Assembly: GCA_011525945.1 (NCBI GenBank)
Contig: WYBJ01000081.1
Location: 1 to 40,371 of the forward strand
Direction: 5' to 3'
Length of the DNA stretch: 40,371 bases
Source: Burkholderiaceae bacterium
Lineage (GTDB): Bacteria; Pseudomonadota; Gammaproteobacteria; Burkholderiales; WYBJ01
The position numbers and the translations under genes were made by a program. Positions 34,272 through 40,371 of this stretch are shown here, piece after piece (positions within the stretch are counted from its first letter, which is position 1; the number at the start of each line of letters is the position of its first letter). The notes below the pieces were generated by a model. It made no database searches. It was not told the origin of the DNA and was given only the letters and a program-made list of their open reading frames with translations.

Positions 34272-35672
34272 ATGCCCGAGCGACCACGCACGACCGTTGA
34301 GCAGCACGAACGATCCCAAGCCGTGGACCCGACCGTGCCCGCTGCGATGTCGCTGCCGGCGCTGCGTCCGAGCGCGGTGTTTCCGCTCGACGTGCTGGTG
34401 CCGCAGGTGCGGCTGCAAACGCCCGCGGTCGGGCAGCGCGCGACGCGCCCGGATGCACGCCTGCACGGGCTCGGGCTTACCCGCTACATCGATGACATGT
34501 CGCTGCCCGGGATGCTGCACGCGAAAATCAAGCGCGCGGGCGTGGCCTCGGCGCGCATCGTGCGCGTGGACACGAGCGCGGCCGAAGCGCTCGCGGGCGT
34601 GGTTGCGGTCCTGACCGGGCGCGAGATCCCGGTCAATTCGTTCGGACCCACGTTTCAGGATCAGCCCGTGCTGGCTGCCGAGCGCGTGTTTCACGCCGGT
34701 GATGGCGTTGCCGCGGTCGCCGCGATCAGCGAACAGATCGCGGCCGAGGCGCTCGAGCGTATCGTGGTCGAGTACGAACCGCTTCCCGCCGTATTCGATC
34801 CGTTGCAGGCGCTCGAGGCTAACGCGCCGCGCGTACACGGCGGCGCGAGCAACGTCTACGCGAGCAAGACCATCCGACGCGGGGATGTGGCGTATGGATT
34901 CGCGCAGGCCGCACGCATTTTCGAGGGCCGTTATCGCACGCAGATGGTCGAGCACGTGCCGATCGAACCGCATGCGGCAATCGCCGAATGGGATCCGAAC
35001 GGGCGCGTCAGCATCCAGTCGAGCCTCGGGCGCATCACGCTCGGGCGCGCGGACCTCGCCCGCACGCTCGGATTGCCGATGAACCGCATCCGCTTGAGCG
35101 GCACGGTGGTGGGCGGCAACTTCGGCGGCAAGAACGAGATCACGCTCGAGCCGGTGCTCGCGCTTCTGGCGAAGAAGGCGGGACGGCCGGTGAAGGGCGT
35201 GTTTTCGCGCGCGGAGGAGTTCACCGCCTCCACCACCCGCCATCCTTTCATCATGGACTACAAGACTGGCGTCACACCCGAGGGGCGCATCCTCGCGCGC
35301 GAGGTACGGCTCGTCCTCGACGGCGGGGCCTATTGTTCCTGGAGCGAGACCACGCTCGGCAAGGCGTGCATCCTCGCCACCGGCCCCTACCGCATCGAGC
35401 ATCTGCACGTGGAGGCGATGGCGGTCTATACCAACAAGACCATGACCGGGGCGATGCGCGGCTTCGGTGCGCCGCAAGTCTGCTTCGCCTACGAATCGCA
35501 GATGGACGATATCGCCGCCGCGCTCGGCATCGATCCGCTGGAGTTGCGGCTACGCAATGTGTTCGAGGAGGGCTCGATCAGTCCTACCGGACAAGTCCTG
35601 CAAAGCGTCGTGATCCGGAAGTCGCTCGAACAGGCCGCGCAGCGCTTCGGCTGGCGCGAGGGCGGACGATGA
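34272..35672 (+). CDS. Molybdenum hydroxylase molybdopterin subunit, N-terminal part
   Basis: First half of the large, molybdopterin-binding subunit, 466 residues (about 50 kDa). Domains: an a/b hammerhead (RYIDDMSLPGMLHAKIKRAG to YEPLPAVFDPLQAL), then the first Moco domain with VVGGNFGGKNEITLEPV near residue 280 and MTGAMRGFGAPQVCFAYESQ near 394. The AMRGFG loop differs from the AYRCSFR loop of true CO dehydrogenase, so this is a hydroxylase of the purine, nicotinate or aldehyde type. The chain stops at WREGGR, at the boundary to the second Moco domain, and the next gene continues from there with ATGA overlap at 35669. The start ATG at 34272 lies 15 bases after the racemase-like gene. Confidence 0.92.
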   Translation: MPERPRTTVEQHERSQAVDPTVPAAMSLPALRPSAVFPLDVLVPQVRLQTPAVGQRATRPDARLHGLGLTRYIDDMSLPGMLHAKIKRAGVASARIVRVDTSAAEALAGVVAVLTGREIPVNSFGPTFQDQPVLAAERVFHAGDGVAAVAAISEQIAAEALERIVVEYEPLPAVFDPLQALEANAPRVHGGASNVYASKTIRRGDVAYGFAQAARIFEGRYRTQMVEHVPIEPHAAIAEWDPNGRVSIQSSLGRITLGRADLARTLGLPMNRIRLSGTVVGGNFGGKNEITLEPVLALLAKKAGRPVKGVFSRAEEFTASTTRHPFIMDYKTGVTPEGRILAREVRLVLDGGAYCSWSETTLGKACILATGPYRIEHLHVEAMAVYTNKTMTGAMRGFGAPQVCFAYESQMDDIAAALGIDPLELRLRNVFEEGSISPTGQVLQSVVIRKSLEQAAQRFGWREGGR

Positions 35673-36709
35673 AGCGGCGCGGACGCGGCATCGCCTGCAT
35701 GTGGTACCCGATCGGCTTCACGGTCTCGGCCAACCCGAGTGCGGCGGTGGTGATGGTGACCGAAGACGGTACCGCAACGCTGCTCACCGGCACGGTCGAG
35801 ACCGGCCAGGGTGCGCTCACCGTGCTCGGCCAGATCGCGGCCGAGGCGCTCGGCGTGGCGACCGACGACGTGCACGTGGTCTCCGGCGATACCGACGCCA
35901 CGCCGATGGACACCGGGGCGATCGCGAGCCGCACCACCTACGTCACCGGCAACGCCGTGCGGCTCGCCGCGCACGAGGCGCTCTCGATCCTGTTCGACAC
36001 CGCCGCGGACATGCTCGGTGTAAGGCCGGAGCAACTCGAAGCGCGCGACCGCAAGATTCAGGTGAAGGATTTCGCGCAGCGCAGCCTCCCGATCGGCGAG
36101 GTCGCGCAGCGTTCTCAGGTCGTGCTCGGCCGTCCCGCGGTCGGCGCGGCTTCGTACAATCCGCCGACCGTTCCGATGGACGCGCAGACCGGGCAGGGCA
36201 AGCCGTTCAATACCTACGTCTATGCAACCCAGATCGCCGAGGTCGAGGTCGACGACGAGACCGGCGAGGTCGAAATACTGCGCGTGGTGGCCGCGCACGA
36301 CTGCGGCACGCCGATCAACCCGATGCTGGTCGAAGGCCAGGTGCAAGGCGGCATCGCGATGGGCATAGGGTTCGCGCTGCAGGAAGAAATCCTGTTCGAT
36401 GACGCGGGCCGTCAGATCAACCCGAACCTCACCAACTACATCATGCCGACCAGCCTCGACATGCCCGAGGTGCAGGTCGACATCGTCGACAGCTACGACC
36501 CGACCGGGCCGTTCGGCGCCAAGGGCGTAGGCGAGCCCACGCTGGTCCCGACCGCGGCGGCGATCCTGAACGCGATCCACGACGCGGTCGGTGTGCGCAT
36601 TACGGCGCTGCCGGCAACGGCCGAGCGCGTCCTCGCGGCGATCAAGGCGAAGCGCACGGGTGCGAGCGCGCGCCTGAGCGCCGTGTCGGCGGATACAATC
36701 GCGCCTTGA
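35669..36709 (+). CDS. Molybdenum hydroxylase molybdopterin subunit, C-terminal part
   Basis: Second half of the molybdopterin subunit, 346 residues (about 37 kDa), in a different frame and coupled by ATGA. It starts MKRRGRGIACMWYPIGF, the usual opening of the second Moco domain, then TGTVETGQGALTVLGQIAAEALGV. The catalytic glutamate is Glu289 in KGVGEPTLVPT, so the active site is complete across the two chains. The 50 + 37 kDa split matches the NdhL/NdhM subunits of Eubacterium barkeri nicotinate dehydrogenase, so it may be native. A frameshift in a once single gene is the alternative, but both sequences are otherwise undamaged. It ends 72 bases before the cupin gene. Confidence 0.92.
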   Translation: MKRRGRGIACMWYPIGFTVSANPSAAVVMVTEDGTATLLTGTVETGQGALTVLGQIAAEALGVATDDVHVVSGDTDATPMDTGAIASRTTYVTGNAVRLAAHEALSILFDTAADMLGVRPEQLEARDRKIQVKDFAQRSLPIGEVAQRSQVVLGRPAVGAASYNPPTVPMDAQTGQGKPFNTYVYATQIAEVEVDDETGEVEILRVVAAHDCGTPINPMLVEGQVQGGIAMGIGFALQEEILFDDAGRQINPNLTNYIMPTSLDMPEVQVDIVDSYDPTGPFGAKGVGEPTLVPTAAAILNAIHDAVGVRITALPATAERVLAAIKAKRTGASARLSAVSADTIAP

Positions 36710-36781
36710 TGTTGCGCGCTGGGCCGTGCGCGTGCGATGGCGCGCCGAAATGGGCAGAGCGAAGGTGAGAGGAACCCGACG

Positions 36782-37939
36782 ATGGCATTGACACCGATCC
36801 GCCGCGTCGTGACCGGAAACGACGATCACGGCCGCTCCATGGTCATCTGGGACGGTCCGTCGCCCGGAGTGCACGATGCGCAACTGCCCGGCGTTCACGG
36901 AGCGAACATCGAAGGCCGCGGCCATACCGATTTCTGGGTATGGCGCGAGACGCCGCCGCCGCTCGACGGCACGGACGACGCGGGCATGTGGGACGACGAG
37001 TTCCCGTGCCCCGTCGGGGGTGGACATCAGCGCGTCGTGCACTGGCTGGCGAAGACGCCGCAATCGCCGCCGAACGCGCCCTACAAGGCGCCCGAGCAGC
37101 ACGGTCGCACCTGGGACCGCGGCGGCGGCAATCATTACAACCGCTCGTACATGCACAAGACCAAGTCGCTCGACTACGGGATCATGATCTCGGGCGAACG
37201 CACGCTGGAGCTCGACGACACGAAGCTCACGCTCCGTCCGGGCGACGTGGTGATCGATGTCGGCGCCTGGCATCTGTGGGACAGCTCGGCGCAGGGCTGC
37301 TTGATGGCCTTCGACATGTTCGACTGCGAGTTCGCCGATGAATTCGGCACCGCGGTCGGAGGCGACGAGCCGATGCGACCGCCCGCGAACCTGAAGCTTC
37401 CCGCTGGCGTGAAACCGCAGCGGCGCGTGGTGGCGATCGACCGCGAAGCAGGCAAATCAAGCCTCGTCGGCGACTCCTCGTCGCCCGACGTACGCTTCGA
37501 TCGCGCGCGCCCGGGCTTCGCGATCCACCGCATGTGGGTCGTCGCGGACTACCCCGCCAAGCTCGTGTACGAGACGCTCGGCCTTGCGCACGTGCTGAAA
37601 CCGCCGCCCAAGGGCTCGGTTTTGAACGTGTTCACATTCCCGCCGGATGCCGTGTGGCGGCCGAGCGTCGGCGAGCGCGAGGTGAGAGCGTATTTCGAAG
37701 CGATGGGCGCACCGGATGTGTGTACGTATTCAGCCCAGGCGCCGCATCCTTACATGCAGAAGTCGCGCACGCTTGACATCTGCATCGTGCTCGAAGGCGA
37801 GATCGTGCTCGTGCTCGATAAAGAGGAAGTGGCGCTCGCGCAGGGGCAGTTCGTGATCAACCGGGGCGTGAATCACGCCTGGAGCAACCGCTCGACCAAA
37901 CCGGCGGTGGTGTCGATCGCCTGCCACGACGGCAAGTAA
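36782..37939 (+). CDS. Two-domain cupin protein (bicupin)
   Basis: A 385-residue protein with two cupin domains, at about 115-185 and 310-375. Each has the pattern SYMHKTKSLDYGIMISGE...LRPGDVVIDVGAWHLW and PYMQKSRTLDICIVLEGE...LAQGQFVINRGVNHAW. The first retains His, Glu and the late His of the metal site; the second has Gln in place of the first His. It may bind iron or manganese, but dioxygenase activity is not shown. Standalone relatives of this cupin type are common beside catabolic genes and are mostly uncharacterised. The start ATG 36782 follows GAGAGGAA; an upstream TTG is less likely. It ends the hydroxylase cluster. Confidence 0.8.
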   Translation: MALTPIRRVVTGNDDHGRSMVIWDGPSPGVHDAQLPGVHGANIEGRGHTDFWVWRETPPPLDGTDDAGMWDDEFPCPVGGGHQRVVHWLAKTPQSPPNAPYKAPEQHGRTWDRGGGNHYNRSYMHKTKSLDYGIMISGERTLELDDTKLTLRPGDVVIDVGAWHLWDSSAQGCLMAFDMFDCEFADEFGTAVGGDEPMRPPANLKLPAGVKPQRRVVAIDREAGKSSLVGDSSSPDVRFDRARPGFAIHRMWVVADYPAKLVYETLGLAHVLKPPPKGSVLNVFTFPPDAVWRPSVGEREVRAYFEAMGAPDVCTYSAQAPHPYMQKSRTLDICIVLEGEIVLVLDKEEVALAQGQFVINRGVNHAWSNRSTKPAVVSIACHDGK

Positions 37940-38019
37940 ACGCCGAACGTCGCACACGAGTCCGAGCCGAACCGCTCGATCGTGAAACGCAGCGTTCGCG
38001 GGCCGCAGACGAGCGAACA

Positions 38020-38997
38020 TCAATCGATGCGAATATGCGCGCTCTTGACCACCTTGCGGTACAGCGCCAGATCGGAGGCGATCAATGCGCCGAACTGCTC
38101 GGGTGTGGAGATCATGGTGCTCATGCCGAGACTGTTCAGCTTCTCTCTCACCTCGGCTTTCCCCAGAATCGCGGCGATCTCACCGGACAGTTTGTCGACG
38201 ATGGCCCGCGGTGTCCCGGCGGGCGCGAGCACGCCGTTCCAGGTCTTGACATCGAAGCCCGGTAACCCGGCCTCGGTAAAGGTCGGCATCTGCGGCAACG
38301 CGGCAATGCGCGACTCGCCGCTCACCGCGAGCGCCTTGAGCTTGCCGCTCTTGACGTGGCCGAGAATGTTGATGGGAACCGAGAAGAACATCTGCACATG
38401 TCCGCCGAGGAGATCGATCATGGCCGGCCCACCGCCCTTGTAGGGGATGTGCTGCGTCTTCACCCCGGCGAGCAAGTTGAACAGCTCCCCCGACAGATGT
38501 GTCGGGCCGCCCGCTCCCGACGAGGCGAAGTTGAGTTGCCCCGGCTTGGCCTTCGCCAGAGCGATCAGTTCCTGCACGGTGTTGGCGGGCACACCGGGAT
38601 TGAGCGTCAGCACCTGCGGACTGACGCCGAGGCTTGCGATCGGCGCGAAATCCTCGATCGGGTCGTACGGCGTCTTCATGAGATTCGGCAGGATCGAATG
38701 CGTGCTGGTGACGAGCATGATCGAGTAGCCGTCGGCCGCTGCCCGTGCCAGCGCTTCGGTGCCGATGACTGTGTTACCGCCGGGACGATTGTCGACGATC
38801 ACGTTCTGCCCCCAATGCTGCGTCAGATGCTGCCCGACCAGTCGGGCCAGTACCGATGTGCTGCCGCCGGGCGCATACGGGGTGATGAACCGGATCGGTC
38901 GACTCGGATAAGCCGATTGCGCAGCCGCATCGATACCGAATAAGACGAGCGCTGCGCCACCCAGGGCGCGCACCAGCGCATCACGAGCGTTCGACAT
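38020..38997 (-). CDS. Orphan Bug-family (TctC-type) substrate-binding protein
   Basis: Periplasmic receptor, 325 residues from ATG 38997, preceded by AAAGGAG; the frame is open further upstream but without similarity. Signal segment DALVRALGGAALVLFGIDAAAQS. Bug features: YPSRPIRFITPYAPGGSTS, then NRPGGNTVIGTEALA, ADGYSIMLVTSTHSI, and HIPYKGGGPAMIDLLGGHVQM. No TctA or TctB genes are adjacent. It converges with the hydroxylase operon (80-base gap), so its ligand may be that pathway's substrate; this is inference from location only. Confidence 0.95.
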   Translation of the reverse strand: MSNARDALVRALGGAALVLFGIDAAAQSAYPSRPIRFITPYAPGGSTSVLARLVGQHLTQHWGQNVIVDNRPGGNTVIGTEALARAAADGYSIMLVTSTHSILPNLMKTPYDPIEDFAPIASLGVSPQVLTLNPGVPANTVQELIALAKAKPGQLNFASSGAGGPTHLSGELFNLLAGVKTQHIPYKGGGPAMIDLLGGHVQMFFSVPINILGHVKSGKLKALAVSGESRIAALPQMPTFTEAGLPGFDVKTWNGVLAPAGTPRAIVDKLSGEIAAILGKAEVREKLNSLGMSTMISTPEQFGALIASDLALYRKVVKSAHIRID

Positions 38998-39429
38998 GTC
39001 TGCTCCTTTACCTCCGATCAGCGACGACGCCAACGATAGCATCTCGTCGCACGGGCGTCGAAACGCGCGCGTGGCCGTCCAGCGCCTCGCTCGGTCGCCG
39101 CGCCCCGCGTGCCGGAAATCCCGCCCTGCGCGGGGTTCCACTCGCTGCGCCCGCCGGCCGAGCGTACACTGCTACGCGACGCGCCTCGCCGGCACGCTTC
39201 ATGACCATCATGAAAGCGCTTAACGGAGCGTCTGTGGCGCGTCGAGACTCAGCAACGATCCAGGCCGGCGGCATGAGCACGACCGCCGAGCTAGGCGACG
39301 CACTGGCCGTAGCGTCGGCGCGGTCGATGCGCTCGCCGATTTCATCCGGCTGGGGGAGGCGCGCGTGTTCGTATTGCGTTCGATGCCTTTCGGGCCGGCG
39401 AGGATTGCCGGTAAACATCAGGAGGTCGT
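38998..39429. other. Divergent gap with possible gene remnant
   Basis: 432 bases between the Bug gene (leftward) and the DUF1684 gene (rightward). A promoter for the Bug gene is listed separately. In the plus frame that ends with TGA at 39431, about 38 codons (39318-39430) read like protein (VDALADFIRLGEARVFVLRS). They run without a start and overlap the DUF1684 ATG as ATGA. This could be the tail of a lost or frameshifted upstream gene. No other coding signal is seen. Confidence 0.4.
39033..39062 (-). promoter_or_regulatory. Possible promoter of the orphan Bug gene
   Basis: On the minus strand TTCGAC (39062-39057), 18-base spacer, TATCGT (39038-39033) preceded by TGC as an extended -10. Transcription would start about 30 bases before the ATG at 38997. 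Confidence 0.4.
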
Positions 39430-40251
39430 ATGACCGAGAACATTGATCCACGGGCTAAACATCGCGAGCACATCCGGCAGCGAACCGAGACCGTTCGGGG
39501 AAAACGCGGCCCCGTCTCGTTCGTCTGGGGAAACCACGTAGCGAAGCCGCGCCAGCGCGTGCCGGGTGCGCCGGGGCTCTGGTCACCCCTTGCCGATGGC
39601 GAGGCGGGCCTCCTGGTCGAGGCGAGTGCCGGCGACGGGATCGCGATCGACGGGCGCATCGTTGACGGCGCTGCAAAGCTGCTGGCCGACGCCGACGATC
39701 CGGCCTCGATCGCCCATTTCGCCAATGGCGCCGAGGGGATCATTTTCAGCTACGACAAGAAGAAGTTCGCCCTCCAGGTCTGGAATCCGAAGAGCGTCTG
39801 GGCGCAGCAGTTCAGTCATATCCAGGCGTACGACTGGTCCGCCGATTGGATCGTCGAGGCACGCATCGAGAAAGTCACCGACGGACGGACCATCGCGATC
39901 ACCCATCATCGCAATCCGATCCCGGTGCAGAAGCCGGTGGCGGCAATCGCGACGTTCGCCATCGATGGCGTGCAACAGACGCTGCACGGGACGCGATACG
40001 GCGACACTTACATGTTCCACTTCACGGACGCGACCAGCGGCCATGCGAGCTATGCCTCGGGACGCGCCGTACACACGCCAGCGGATCGGTCCGGAGCCGT
40101 AAGCATCGACTTCAACTACGCGCGACTTCTTCCTTGCTCGTTCAGCAGGGCCTGGAACTGTCCGATCCCAGCGATGGAGAATCGGCTGCGCATACCCATC
40201 GAGGCGGGCGAGCGTTTCGCCGTGGACCGCGATGGCGTACCGATGCTCTAG
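39430..40251 (+). CDS. DUF1684 domain-containing protein
   Basis: A 273-residue protein with a DUF1684 domain in its second half: SIDFNYARLLPCSFSRAW, then NCPIPAMENRLRIPIEAGE, the defining motif of the family. The first half (KRGPVSFVWGNHVAKPRQRVPGAPGLWSP and KKKFALQVWNPKS) is as in other members. There is no signal peptide or membrane helix. The ATG at 39430 has GGAGG upstream and overlaps a TGA (39431-39433) of an upstream frame. The biochemical role of DUF1684 is not known to me. Its stop at 40249-40251 is followed after 35 bases by a strong palindrome. Family call is firm, function open. Confidence 0.85.
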   Translation: MTENIDPRAKHREHIRQRTETVRGKRGPVSFVWGNHVAKPRQRVPGAPGLWSPLADGEAGLLVEASAGDGIAIDGRIVDGAAKLLADADDPASIAHFANGAEGIIFSYDKKKFALQVWNPKSVWAQQFSHIQAYDWSADWIVEARIEKVTDGRTIAITHHRNPIPVQKPVAAIATFAIDGVQQTLHGTRYGDTYMFHFTDATSGHASYASGRAVHTPADRSGAVSIDFNYARLLPCSFSRAWNCPIPAMENRLRIPIEAGERFAVDRDGVPML

Positions 40252-40286
40252 TGTCCCGAGTCAGAAGTTCGCCGCACAAAAGATGC

Positions 40287-40370
40287 CGAAATCGACGCCA
40301 TACTTTGTCGCGAATCCTCGCCAGGTGTCCAACCTGGCTGCGGTTCGCTTCGCGTCTGGCGTCGATTTCG
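40287..40370. repeat. Long nested palindrome at right edge
   Basis: Perfect 14-base outer arms CGAAATCGACGCCA (40287-40300) and TGGCGTCGATTTCG (40357-40370). An imperfect inner stem pairs 40310-40325 with 40333-40348 (GCCAGG with CCTGGC next to a 7-base loop, then GCGAA with TTCGC). This would fold into one hairpin or cruciform of 84 bases. It could end the DUF1684 transcript, be a dispersed intergenic palindrome, or be part of an element cut by the window edge. It lacks the attC core motifs. Confidence 0.7.
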
Positions 40371-40371
40371 A

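Noticed and set aside
30880..36709. Aerobic carbon monoxide dehydrogenase (coxMSL)
   Set aside because: The active-site loop of CO dehydrogenase (AYRCSFR) is absent; the loop here is AMRGFG, and the large subunit is split and mixed with other genes.
6178..40264. The 13-mer TGTCCCGAGTCAG occurs at 6178-6190 and 40252-40264, both at gene ends, like a mobile-element terminus
   Set aside because: Dozens of shared 13-mers are expected in a window of this size, and the flanking bases do not match beyond the core. No transposase or target duplication is seen.
40287..40370. Palindrome at the right edge as an integron attC site
   Set aside because: The arms lack the GTTRRRY and RYYYAAC core boxes, and no integrase or cassette array is visible.

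Overview
The window is GC-rich chromosomal DNA (about two thirds G+C by eye) with very few non-coding gaps. It looks betaproteobacterial, probably Burkholderiales. The best taxonomic signal is the set of Bug/TctC-type periplasmic receptors: three intact genes and two decayed fragments, most of them away from any matching membrane subunits, as in Bordetella- and Cupriavidus-like genomes. No rRNA, tRNA, CRISPR array, transposase, integrase or phage gene was recognised. The assignment rests on gene content only.

Layout. 1-5463 (+): a dipeptide/oligopeptide ABC importer (binding protein cut by the window edge, two permeases, two ATPases), closed by a GC-rich hairpin before a convergent rnk-like gene. 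6187-12335 (-): a probable five-gene operon read as octopine/nopaline-type dehydrogenase, GMC oxidoreductase, then tctC-tctB-tctA. 12676-14965: a RidA-type gene, two Bug pseudogene fragments lying back to back, and an intact Bug gene that overlaps a convergent luciferase-like oxidoreductase. 16269-20031 (+): a three-gene ferric/phosphonate-type ABC importer with a fused double permease behind a good sigma70-like promoter. 20163-23468: an MmgE/PrpD protein, an SGNH hydrolase and an OpgC-like acyltransferase; the last two genes overlap tail to tail by 204 bases. 23911-27266 (+): a ModA-like protein without signal peptide, a nitronate monooxygenase and an MFS carrier. An SDR remnant follows, then a complete TRAP transporter (27616-30620).

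30880-37939 (+) is the most distinctive part: a tightly coupled operon for a molybdenum hydroxylase (FAD subunit, 2Fe-2S subunit, and a molybdopterin subunit split into two coupled genes). It also encodes a zinc alcohol dehydrogenase, an Asp/Glu-racemase-superfamily protein and a two-cupin protein, with a Bug receptor converging on its end. This has the shape of a catabolic pathway that hydroxylates an aromatic or N-heterocyclic compound and processes the products; the substrate is not readable from sequence. The racemase-like protein has lost one of the two catalytic cysteines, the arrangement known from arylmalonate decarboxylase.

Overall the segment is scavenging and catabolic in character: at least six solute uptake systems of five families are interleaved with redox enzymes and decayed paralogues. 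The right edge holds a DUF1684 gene and a strong 84-base nested palindrome. Most short inverted repeats listed here are no stronger than chance would give in 40 kb of GC-rich DNA, and their confidence is set accordingly.
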